From CALNYS01 sp942490855 (GTDB lineage Bacteria > Planctomycetota > Phycisphaerae > Phycisphaerales > UBA1924): 64,000 nucleotides of DNA. The translations under genes and the position numbers were made by a program. Under the pieces are notes generated by a model, which saw only the letters and a list, made by a program, of their open reading frames with translations, ran no database searches and was not told the DNA's origin. Where the stretch lies: assembly GCA_942490855.1 (NCBI GenBank), contig CALNYS010000005.1:248001-312000 (forward strand), in the 5' to 3' direction. Shown piece after piece: positions 8,515 through 15,955 of this stretch. Every line of letters begins with the position of its first letter. Within the stretch, counting starts at the first letter, position 1.

Positions 8515-10011
8515 TTACTCGGTCGTCGCACCCCACGACGCGAGCAGCTGCGACAGATCGTCAGAATCAAGCACGTCCTCGCCGAACCCATCGTCGAAGT
8601 CGCCGGGCATGCCCCACTTCGCCACGAGCAACAGGATGTCGCGGGCCTCAACCTCCCCGTTGATGCTCAGGTCGGCCCGAGGAACCATCCCAAACTCGTA
8701 CACGCGCCCGCTTGTATTCCCCGCCGTGACATACTCAGGCTCGCCATCGTTGTCGAAATCGACAAACGCGCCATCACTACTGTCAAACGAACCTGTGCGC
8801 GGATGCCAGAACCGGTACCGCTGGTTGAAATCACCTTCGAACCCGTCCACCCCGCCGAAGAAGACAATCGAGCGGTGACGAAGGAACGTGTATTCGGCGT
8901 TGCGCTCCGTATCGACGATCACGTCGAGACGCCCGTCGCCATCAAAATCGAAGACACGGTGCGACATCACCGCGACCCCGTCGGGCGCCGCCCCGCCGAT
9001 CGACGCGGACGCTGAAAGCGGGTTGTCGAGGCGCAAGTCGCCGAGTGACTCCCGCCCGATCGAACCATCCGGCGCGGCGCTCAATCGCTCGACCGAGCCG
9101 ATCACATGAAGCGAAGGCGACTCACGCCCCGGGTTACGCGTGTGGATCGCGAAGGTCTCCCCCGCGCGCTCGCCCGGAGAGAACATCACATGCGTCGTCG
9201 CCCGGTTCCGGTCACTCGAGACGGGACGCGACTCGGCGAGCAGCGGCCCGACCTCGCCCTCGCGCACGCGGTACACCCGCTCCCAGTAGCCGTAGTGGAT
9301 CCCCTCCTCCAATTCAAACTCGAGGATCACAAGCGACGCGAGGCCGTCCCCATCAAAGTCCGGACCAGCCGAAACACCACCGGACTCGAACTCGCCCGCC
9401 GTCTCCCACCTCGCAACCACGCGGTAGCTGTCCGATCCCACGTCATAAAGCAAGTACTCCACCACGCTGACATCGAGCTCAGGGTCGTAGCCGTACCGCA
9501 GCGCATCGCCAACACGGTCCCCGTCGAGATCCACAACATTGATACCCGCGTACGCAACTCCTCCAAACAGCGCGCCGGACGCCGTCCGCATCGGAGGGAG
9601 TTCCCGCACAGCGCTCGGCATGTGCTCGCCGCTCTCACTATCGAACTCCAGCCATACGAGATCGAAGCGAGCCGAGTCGTTTGCAGACCGTTCGACACCA
9701 GAAGCACGATCCAGGTCGCCGTCGCCATCCATATCGATCGACCTCGTTGACAACCCCGCAAGCCGCTCCTCGCCGAACGTCATGCCGCCGAGGTTCAAAC
9801 GCTGGTACACCCGCGACTGCTTGATGATGTACACGTCGAGGTGCCCGTCACCGTTGATGTCGGCGAACCGGGAATCCTGAGGCGTGAACATTGCATACTC
9901 ACCGGGAGCGAACGCGAGCGGCTCATAGACCACCGAAACGACGTTGTCGCTCTCCGCCACAGCCGCCGTCGAAACCAACCCACAAAGAGTCGACATCCAG
10001 AGAAGACGCAT
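8515..10011 (-). CDS. Secreted VCBS/FG-GAP repeat protein with dockerin-like C-terminus
   Basis: The 498-residue protein has a signal peptide (MRLLWMSTLCGLVSTAAVA) and at least five calcium-loop repeats, such as FADINGDGHLDVYIIK, DMDGDGDLDRASG, DFDGDGRLDVIVDTE and DFDNDGEPEYVTAG, which form a beta-propeller in FG-GAP/VCBS families. The last 50 residues hold two diverged dockerin-like units (ADLSINGEVEARDILLLVAKWG and VLDSDDLSQLLASWGATTE is the second); unlike the other tails in this window it lacks the closing cysteine. It is likely exported and calcium-binding. It ends 12 bases from the NtrC-type regulator, convergent with it. Confidence 0.85.
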   Translation of the reverse strand: MRLLWMSTLCGLVSTAAVAESDNVVSVVYEPLAFAPGEYAMFTPQDSRFADINGDGHLDVYIIKQSRVYQRLNLGGMTFGEERLAGLSTRSIDMDGDGDLDRASGVERSANDSARFDLVWLEFDSESGEHMPSAVRELPPMRTASGALFGGVAYAGINVVDLDGDRVGDALRYGYDPELDVSVVEYLLYDVGSDSYRVVARWETAGEFESGGVSAGPDFDGDGLASLVILEFELEEGIHYGYWERVYRVREGEVGPLLAESRPVSSDRNRATTHVMFSPGERAGETFAIHTRNPGRESPSLHVIGSVERLSAAPDGSIGRESLGDLRLDNPLSASASIGGAAPDGVAVMSHRVFDFDGDGRLDVIVDTERNAEYTFLRHRSIVFFGGVDGFEGDFNQRYRFWHPRTGSFDSSDGAFVDFDNDGEPEYVTAGNTSGRVYEFGMVPRADLSINGEVEARDILLLVAKWGMPGDFDDGFGEDVLDSDDLSQLLASWGATTE

Positions 10012-10088
10012 GATCGAACCCCATATGTTGTCGGGAGGACGCCGCGACTATACCCCAGCTTCAATAAGTAGACAATCACTATCGCTTC

Positions 10089-10925
10089 TTACCCAGCGCA
10101 CGCCCCCCACCCCGCCAGCACCATCGCCAGGTCTCCCGAGTCCGTCGTCCCGTCGCCGTTGAGGTCCGTCTCCCCCGGCTGCTCCCAGAACGCCAGCAGC
10201 GCCGCGAGGTCCTCTGAGTCGATCATCCCGTCGCCGCTCAGGTCCGCCGCGCACGCCGGCGTCACCAGCCGGAAGATCATCGACCCCAGCGACGCCCCTG
10301 TAATGATCTGCTCGTCCTTCTCCGTGATCAGGCTCACCGGATCGGGCGGAGAGTTCAACGGCCCAAACAGATTGAACGTGTGGTTGTTCGAGCGCGTCCC
10401 GCCGTCGTACGGGCGCAAGTCGATCGTCAGCTCCGAGTGCCACCCCTCCCCGTCGCGCAGCGAAAGACCGCTCACCCCGACGAACCAGTCCGGGCTCGGC
10501 CCGAGCATCGACGCCAGCGTCACCAGCGGGTACGCGTCGCTCACCTCCATGGCAAAGGTCAGCGGCCCGCAGCTCCCGCTCGACGTCTCGGGCGGGCAGA
10601 ACCAATACGTCTGGTTGATCTCCGCCAGCGCCGTCCCAGCCGTCACGGCCGCGCGGACTTCGCTCTCGACGAGGATCGTCGTCACCCCCGTCTCGGCCAT
10701 CTGCTTCACGCCCGGGCTCGCGGGCGTGCCCACGCTCCAGAACGACACCGCGCCCGAGTGCACCCCGCCGCCGAACCACGAGAAGTGCGCATTACCGGGG
10801 AAGGCCCCCGGGTGCGTCGCGTTCGACCACGTGGGGACGATCTCCACCTCGTACGTCCGCGTCTCCGCGACCACAGCCGAGGCCGCCGCCAGAGCGCACA
10901 CCACGCCGATCACACGCATCATCAT
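10089..10925 (-). CDS. Secreted spondin-domain protein with two dockerin-like repeats
   Basis: The start is the first of three consecutive ATG codons (10925), with GGAGG 5 bases upstream. The product is 278 residues. A signal peptide (MMMRVIGVVCALAAASAVVA) precedes a spondin_N-like domain: EIVPTWSNATHPGAFPGNAH, FWSVGTPASPGVKQMAETG, and PDWFVGVSGLSL, then WHSELTIDLRPYDGGT. In animals this fold is found in F-spondin of the extracellular matrix; bacterial copies are exported and of unknown role. The C-terminus has two tandem dockerin-like units (ADLSGDGMIDSEDLAALLA and TDLNGDGTTDSGDLAMVLA) ending WGACAG, the usual tail of exported proteins in this group. Confidence 0.85.
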   Translation of the reverse strand: MMMRVIGVVCALAAASAVVAETRTYEVEIVPTWSNATHPGAFPGNAHFSWFGGGVHSGAVSFWSVGTPASPGVKQMAETGVTTILVESEVRAAVTAGTALAEINQTYWFCPPETSSGSCGPLTFAMEVSDAYPLVTLASMLGPSPDWFVGVSGLSLRDGEGWHSELTIDLRPYDGGTRSNNHTFNLFGPLNSPPDPVSLITEKDEQIITGASLGSMIFRLVTPACAADLSGDGMIDSEDLAALLAFWEQPGETDLNGDGTTDSGDLAMVLAGWGACAG

Positions 10926-10974
10926 CGCAACCTCCCGGGCGACTCCCTCGCCCAGTACACCCTACCCTGCCCCC

Positions 10975-11895
10975 ATGTCCCACACCCCGGTCCTTTTAGA
11001 AGAATGCGCCGCCCTCCTCGCCCCACAGCCCGGGGAGACGTACGTCGACGCCACGGCCGGCGCCGGGGGGCACGCCGAGGCCGTCGCCAGCCTTCTCGGA
11101 CCCACGGGGACCGTCGTCCTCAACGACCTCGACCCCAACTCCCTCGCCGCGGCCGAGGCCCGCGTCAGCGCCCTGCCCGACCCGCCCCGCGTCGTCGCGC
11201 TGCGCGGCTCCTTCGCCGAACTCCCCCGCCGACTCCTCAGCGAGGGCCTCGCCGCCGACTGCCTCCTCGCCGACCTCGGGTTCTCCTCCTCCCAGGTGGA
11301 CGACCCCGCCCGCGGGCTCAGCTTCCGGCGCGAGGGCCCGCTGGACATGCGCCTCGACCCCGGCGCTCCCACCACCGCCGCCGAGCTCGTCAACACCCTC
11401 CCCGAAGAGGAGCTCGCCGAGATCGTCCGAGACTTCGGCGAGGAGCGGGCGTGGCGGGCCGTCGCCCGGAAAATTGTCGCGGCGCGGGCGGTGGCGCCGA
11501 TCACCACCACTACGGAGCTGGCGCAACTCGTCCGCGCCGTGGTGCGGGTCCCGCGCGAAAGCCGCCTCGACCCCGCCACGCGGACGTTCCAGGCGCTGCG
11601 CATCGCGGTCAACGACGAGCTCGGCGCCCTCAACGCGCTGCTCGAGGCCGTGCGGCGCACCGCAGCGGGCGCAGGGGCGTCAGAGCCGTGGATGAGACCC
11701 GGAGCGCGCGTCGCGATCATGACCTTCCACTCACTCGAAGACCGCCCCGTCAAACGCGCCTTCAAGGATCTGGTCTCGCGCAACCTCGCCGAGGCCCTCA
11801 CACGCTCCACACCCACCACCGCCGGCGACGACGAAACCGAACGCAACCCCCGCGCACGCTCTGCCAAGCTCCGCGCGATTCGATTACGATCCTGA
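10975..11895 (+). CDS. rsmH: 16S rRNA (cytosine-1402 N4)-methyltransferase
   Basis: The start ATG 10975 gives MSHTPVLLEECAALL, the usual N-terminus of RsmH; the frame is open much further upstream but antisense to the spondin gene. The product is 306 residues, as expected. The SAM site is YVDATAGAGGHAEAV, and family motifs ADLGFSSSQVDDP, GPLDMRLDPG and MTFHSLEDRPVKRAFK follow. RsmH methylates C1402 in the ribosomal P site. In most bacteria it opens the division and cell-wall cluster; here it is followed by a LysM protein, ftsL and ftsI, with no mraZ upstream. Confidence 0.96.
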   Translation: MSHTPVLLEECAALLAPQPGETYVDATAGAGGHAEAVASLLGPTGTVVLNDLDPNSLAAAEARVSALPDPPRVVALRGSFAELPRRLLSEGLAADCLLADLGFSSSQVDDPARGLSFRREGPLDMRLDPGAPTTAAELVNTLPEEELAEIVRDFGEERAWRAVARKIVAARAVAPITTTTELAQLVRAVVRVPRESRLDPATRTFQALRIAVNDELGALNALLEAVRRTAAGAGASEPWMRPGARVAIMTFHSLEDRPVKRAFKDLVSRNLAEALTRSTPTTAGDDETERNPRARSAKLRAIRLRS

Positions 11896-11968
11896 CACGC
11901 GATTCGGCGCACGCCACGGACCGGCGAGCGCCCGCCACATCACGCCACTCGGCAAGGACGCCGCCGCG

Positions 11969-12766
11969 ATGACCAGAGAACAGAAGCTCGCGCTTATCAT
12001 CGGATTCTCACTCGTCCTCCTTGTAGGCGTGCTGGTGTCCGACCACCTCTCCGGCGCCCGCAACTCGCACCTCGCCGAGGTCGGAGACGCGCTCACCGGC
12101 TCCTCACCACCCGAGTTCGTTGACCCGCTGCCCGACGCGCTCGCCCAGAGCGACCCCGTCGAGCAGATCGCCCCGGCCCTCGAAACGCGCGCCGCCTCCG
12201 CCCCGGACCGCCGCGTCGCCGACAACGGGACGTCCCCCTCCGAGACGTTCATCAACAACCTCCGCCAGCGCTGGGCCGCCAACGCCCCCGCGATCCCCGC
12301 CGCGCAGCCCGAGACCCGCGAGACGCGCTACGAGCCCCCCATCGCCGACCCCCTCGTCAACGACTCGCGCCGAACGGCCGTCCAGACCTACCGCATCAAG
12401 CCCGGCGACTCACTCTGGGCCATCGCCCAGCGCCACTACGGCGACAGCGCCCTCGCGAAGAAGCTCGCCGACTACAACGTCGAGCGAGGGCGCCTCCGCG
12501 ACCCCGACACCATCCGCGTCGGCTCCTCGATCCTCCTCCCCGAGCCCCGGGCGCTGGGCTCAGACGCCCCCGCCCGCACCACCGCCACCGCGACGCGGAC
12601 TCCGCGCACCTACACCGTGCGCAGCGGCGACACCCTCGGCGAGATCGCCCAGCAGCAGCTCGGCTCCACCAAGCACGTCGACGCGATCCTCAGCGCCAAC
12701 ACGTCGCTCATCGAAGACCCCGACGACATCCGCGTCGGGATGGTCCTCGCCCTCCCGGCCTCCTGA
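11969..12766 (+). CDS. Membrane-anchored protein with two LysM domains
   Basis: The 265-residue protein has one N-terminal membrane helix (LALIIGFSLVLLVGVLVSDH), a disordered linker of about 110 residues, and two LysM modules: YRIKPGDSLWAIAQRHYGD (about 139-185) and YTVRSGDTLGEIAQQQLG (about 212-262). LysM binds the glycan chains of peptidoglycan. It lies between rsmH and ftsL, where most bacteria have nothing, and its stop shares a base with the ftsL-like start (TGATG), so it belongs to the division operon. A role in anchoring or guiding septal wall synthesis is a reasonable inference; no catalytic domain is present. Confidence 0.9.
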   Translation: MTREQKLALIIGFSLVLLVGVLVSDHLSGARNSHLAEVGDALTGSSPPEFVDPLPDALAQSDPVEQIAPALETRAASAPDRRVADNGTSPSETFINNLRQRWAANAPAIPAAQPETRETRYEPPIADPLVNDSRRTAVQTYRIKPGDSLWAIAQRHYGDSALAKKLADYNVERGRLRDPDTIRVGSSILLPEPRALGSDAPARTTATATRTPRTYTVRSGDTLGEIAQQQLGSTKHVDAILSANTSLIEDPDDIRVGMVLALPAS

Positions 12767-13053
12767 TGCCCCCCGGCGCGCGCAGGCCCAACCAGACCGC
12801 GCTCAAGGTCGCGGCGCTCATCATCGCCGCCGGCGCGGTCTCCGCAGAGATCCTCGCCTCCCGCGCCCAGCGCCTCCGCGCCGCCAACGCCGCCACCACC
12901 GCGCTCGAAGAGTCCCGCTCCATCGACCGCACCATCGAGCAGGCCCGCTTCGACCTCGCCCGCCTCTCCTCACCCGAGCGCGTCCGCGCCCTCCTCGAGC
13001 AGGACCACCGCGAAATGGCCCCGCTCCTCGCCTCCCGAGAGAACGCGCCGTGA
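12766..13053 (+). CDS. ftsL: FtsL-like divisome protein
   Basis: This 95-residue protein has the FtsL layout: a short basic cytoplasmic end, one membrane helix (ALKVAALIIAAGAVSAEIL), and a periplasmic coiled coil (residues about 35-85, with ATTALEESRSIDRTIEQARF). Sequence in this family is poorly conserved, so the call rests on size, topology and position between rsmH and ftsI. FtsL joins FtsB and FtsQ to activate the FtsW/FtsI synthase. The start overlaps the LysM gene by 1 base and the stop overlaps the ftsI GTG by 4 bases. Confidence 0.75.
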   Translation: MPPGARRPNQTALKVAALIIAAGAVSAEILASRAQRLRAANAATTALEESRSIDRTIEQARFDLARLSSPERVRALLEQDHREMAPLLASRENAP

Positions 13054-14906
13054 ACCCCGAACGCGCCGGCATCGCCGCACTCGCCGCTACCGCGATCCTC
13101 TTCACCGCGGTCCTCGCCCGCGTCGCCCTCCTCCAGCAAGCGCCCCCCGCCGCCCTCCAGGGCTTCATCACCGACCGCTCCCGCGACGTCGGGATCGAGA
13201 CCACCCGCGGCGCCATCTACGACCGGCGCGGGCGCCTCCTCGCCGCCAGCCGCGCCGGGCAGCGCCTCTTCCTCGACCCCCTCCGCTTCCCCGACGACGC
13301 CGAGCCCGCGATCCGCGCCGTCGCCACCGCAAGCGGCTACGACGCCGACACCATCCGCGCCCGCCTCGAACCCCGCGTGATCGACAACCTCGCCCGCCGG
13401 CGCGACGGGCGCCCCCTCCACCGCTTCGTCCCCGTCGGGGGCATCCTCCCCGCCGACCGCGCCGCCGATGTCGAGGAACTCACCATCCCGGGCGTCCACC
13501 TCGAACGCCGCGCCGTCCGCGAGTCCGTCGTCTCACAAACCCTCGCCCCCCTCGTGGGCAAGGTCGGGTTCGAGCACACCGGGCTCCTCGGGCTCGAGCA
13601 CGCGTTCGACTCCTCCCTCGCACCCGCCGCCGGCCGCGCCAGCATCGTCCGCGACGCCCAAGGCGCCCCGCTCTGGGTCGAGGGCGGCGCGATCACCGCG
13701 CCCGACCGGGGCGACGACCTCCGCCTCAGCATCGACTCCGAGATCCAGTCCATCGCCGAGCGCGCCCTGCGCGACGGGCTCGAGGCCGCCGACGCCCGCG
13801 CCGGGCGCCTCCTCATGGCCGACCCCGCCACCGGCGAGATCCTCGCCATGCTCGATCTCTACCGCGTCGTCGAATCGCTCCCCTTCGACCCCGACGCCCT
13901 CCCCGAAGACGACGACGACTGGCCCCGCTACGACGTCATCCCCCCCGACCCCAGACGCGAGACCGACCCCGCTCTCGCGCGCCTCCGCTGCGTCGAAGAC
14001 GCCTACGAGCCCGGCTCCACCTTCAAGCCCTACATCTGGTCCGCCGTCCTCGAACGCGGACGCGCCACCACCGACGAAACCCTCGACACCCACGCCGGCA
14101 AGTGGCGCACCAGCTACGGGCGCCTCGTCGAAGACGTCGTCCTGCGCGACAAGCAAACCGTCTTCGAGTGCCTCGTCAACTCTTCCAACATCGGCATGAC
14201 CAAGCTCGCCGAGCGCCTCTCGCCCGCCGAGCTCCAGGACGTCATCCGCAAGTTCGGCTTCGGCGCCGTCACCGGGCTCCCCCTCCCGGGCGAGGCCCCC
14301 GGCCTCGTCACGCCCCCCCAGCGCTGGAACAAGTACACCACCACCAGCGTCGCGTTCGGCTACGAGATCGCCGTCACCCCCGTCCAGATGGTCCGCGCCT
14401 TCTCCGCCTTTGCGCGCAACGGGGACCACGCCGGCACCCTCCCGCGCCCCACCCTGCTCACCGGCGCCCGCGCCGCGCCGATGCTCCACCGCGTCATCCC
14501 CGCCCGCGTCGCCCTCGACGCCCGACGCGCCATGCGCGAGGTCGCCCGCGTCATGGTCGAACGCAACCAACAGCACGGGCGCCTCCCCGAGGGCGTCCCC
14601 GCCTACGACCTCTTCGGGAAATCAGGCACCGCGAAGATCGCCCGCCCCGACGGACGCGGCTACTTCCAGAAGCAGTACGTCTCGAGCTTCGTCGCCGGCG
14701 CCCCCGCACGCGACCCCCGCATCTGCGTGCTCGTGGTCATCGACGACCCCGGACCCGAGCGCATCAGCGCCCGCTCCCACTACGGCTCCGCCGTCGCCGG
14801 CCCCGTCGCGGCGCGCGTCCTCCACGAAACTCTCGAATACCTGGGCGTCCCCCACGACTCCGACCCAGCCCCCCGCGACGACCCCCAAGCCAACGCCCAT
14901 TTTTGA
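13050..14906 (+). CDS. ftsI: Septal peptidoglycan transpeptidase, class B penicillin-binding protein
   Basis: The start is GTG 13050 (MNPERAGIAALAATAILF), overlapping the ftsL-like stop by 4 bases; the product is 618 residues. Order: a membrane helix (about 6-28), a PBP dimerisation/pedestal domain (ETTRGAIYDRRGRLLAAS at about 50), and a transpeptidase domain with Ser323 of the STFK motif, the SSN motif (378-380) and KSGTAK near residue 530. It cross-links septal peptidoglycan in the periplasm as part of the divisome. An Asp/Glu-rich insertion (DALPEDDDDWPRY, about 282-294) sits just before the active serine. No PASTA domain is present. Transcription ends at the terminator at 15050-15094. Confidence 0.93.
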   Translation: MNPERAGIAALAATAILFTAVLARVALLQQAPPAALQGFITDRSRDVGIETTRGAIYDRRGRLLAASRAGQRLFLDPLRFPDDAEPAIRAVATASGYDADTIRARLEPRVIDNLARRRDGRPLHRFVPVGGILPADRAADVEELTIPGVHLERRAVRESVVSQTLAPLVGKVGFEHTGLLGLEHAFDSSLAPAAGRASIVRDAQGAPLWVEGGAITAPDRGDDLRLSIDSEIQSIAERALRDGLEAADARAGRLLMADPATGEILAMLDLYRVVESLPFDPDALPEDDDDWPRYDVIPPDPRRETDPALARLRCVEDAYEPGSTFKPYIWSAVLERGRATTDETLDTHAGKWRTSYGRLVEDVVLRDKQTVFECLVNSSNIGMTKLAERLSPAELQDVIRKFGFGAVTGLPLPGEAPGLVTPPQRWNKYTTTSVAFGYEIAVTPVQMVRAFSAFARNGDHAGTLPRPTLLTGARAAPMLHRVIPARVALDARRAMREVARVMVERNQQHGRLPEGVPAYDLFGKSGTAKIARPDGRGYFQKQYVSSFVAGAPARDPRICVLVVIDDPGPERISARSHYGSAVAGPVAARVLHETLEYLGVPHDSDPAPRDDPQANAHF

Positions 14907-14925
14907 CATACGCCTGCGGTTCCTC

Positions 14926-15094
14926 CCTCCCGACTACGCGTTAAAGAGTGTCGGGAGGCCCTGCGTTTGGCGGCGGAGGGCGTCCCGCGAACAAGACACC
15001 CGCGGAGGCGGACGGATGGCCCTCACCCACCCGTCCGCACGCGGGGGTTGCTGCCGGACGGATGCTGGAGGAGGTCCGTCCGGCGGCTTTTTTT
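14926..15094 (+). ncRNA. Candidate structured 3' UTR or small RNA after ftsI
   Basis: Between the ftsI stop and the terminator three GC-rich hairpins follow one another: 14926-14934 pairs with 14950-14958 (9 perfect base pairs); 14999-15004 with 15040-15045 enclosing 15008-15015 with 15031-15038; and the terminator hairpin 15050-15061 with 15076-15087. No open frame of interest is present. I looked for the signatures of SRP RNA, 6S RNA and tmRNA and did not see them. The nearest downstream gene (lipB) is on the other strand, so this is not a leader. It may be a processed 3' UTR fragment or only a complex terminator. Confidence 0.35.
15050..15094 (+). terminator. Rho-independent terminator of the rsmH-ftsI operon
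   Basis: A 12-base stem (GCTGCCGGACGG with CCGTCCGGCGGC, one G-U pair) with a 14-base loop is followed directly by seven T residues (15088-15094). It lies 6 bases before the convergent lipB stop. Confidence 0.9.
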
Positions 15095-15099
15095 GCGTG

Positions 15100-15813
15100 T
15101 TACCCGGCCCGCACAGGGAGCCGGTCCACACGCGACTCAAACGCTTCAACGAGAGATGTTTTCACCGCGTCCATCGTCGGCGTCCTGTCCCCCAGTTCAC
15201 GCGCGAGGCTCGTGACCGGGCGACCCAGCCCGCACGGGTTGATCAGATCAAAGTGCGACATCTCCGGGTCAACGTTTAGCGCCAGCCCGTGCATCGTCAC
15301 CCACCGCCGCACCCGCACACCCATCGCCGCGATCTTCGCCCCGCCCGCCCACACCCCCGTCGCCGGCGGGTCCGCCTCGTCGCGCGCCGCGTCAACGCCA
15401 AAGCCCGTGCACACCGCGATCACCACGTCTTCAAGAAACCGCAGGTACCCGTGCAGGTTCAGCCCCAGCCGGTTGAGATCCAGGATCGGGTACGCCACCA
15501 GCTGCCCCGGCCCGTGGTAGGTGATGTCTCCCCCGCGGTCCGTCTCGCGCACAACCACCCCGAGCGACGCGAGTTGCTCGGGCGACGCCAGCAGGTGCCC
15601 ACCCGACGACGCCCGCCGGCTCACCGTGATCACCGGCGGGTCGTGCTCCACCAGCAGCAGCACGCCGCAGGGACGCCCCCCGCCCGCGTCCTCCCGCCAC
15701 GCCAGCACGTCGTCCCGGCGCTCCTCCTGCACCCGGTACGCGTCCTCGTACGCCAAGCGCCCGAGGTCAACAACCTCAAAGCCCGGGACACGCTGGGAAG
15801 AGTTTTTTGTCAT
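15100..15813 (-). CDS. lipB: Lipoyl(octanoyl) transferase
   Basis: The start ATG 15813 (MTKNSSQRVPGFEVVDLG) gives 237 residues, the usual size; the longer frame upstream runs through non-coding hairpin sequence. Family motifs are complete: EHDPPVITVSRRAS, RGGDITYHGPGQLVAYPILD, the catalytic Lys in GGAKIAAMGVRV, and the catalytic Cys in DLINPCGLGRPVTSL. LipB moves octanoate from acyl-carrier protein to the lipoyl domains of pyruvate and 2-oxoglutarate dehydrogenases and the glycine cleavage H protein. LipA is not in the window. It is convergent with ftsI. Confidence 0.96.
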   Translation of the reverse strand: MTKNSSQRVPGFEVVDLGRLAYEDAYRVQEERRDDVLAWREDAGGGRPCGVLLLVEHDPPVITVSRRASSGGHLLASPEQLASLGVVVRETDRGGDITYHGPGQLVAYPILDLNRLGLNLHGYLRFLEDVVIAVCTGFGVDAARDEADPPATGVWAGGAKIAAMGVRVRRWVTMHGLALNVDPEMSHFDLINPCGLGRPVTSLARELGDRTPTMDAVKTSLVEAFESRVDRLPVRAG

Positions 15814-15895
15814 CGCTCGGAACCACCCCCTCGGGCGATGCGGATTACAGAGCGGCGCCGTCCGGAGCCCGCCCCGGCCGAGGACGAGCGCCTCA

Positions 15896-15942
15896 GAACA
15901 GCGTGGGCTCAGCGACCCGGGAGGCGTTGGTCCACGCTGTTC
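15896..15942. repeat. Long inverted repeat between lipB and the glycosyltransferase gene
   Basis: GAACAGCGTGG (15896-15906) pairs perfectly with CCACGCTGTTC (15932-15942); the 25-base interior can extend the stem (CAGCG against CGTTG). The region lies 13 bases downstream of the glycosyltransferase stop and 83 bases upstream of the lipB start, both on the minus strand. No T-run follows on either strand, so it is a transcript-stabilising or leader hairpin rather than a clear terminator. Confidence 0.6.
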
Positions 15943-15955
15943 TTGCTTGGACGCC

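Noticed and set aside
14926..15094. SRP RNA, 6S RNA or tmRNA after ftsI
   Set aside because: None of the conserved sequences of these RNAs is present; the region is only a series of hairpins.
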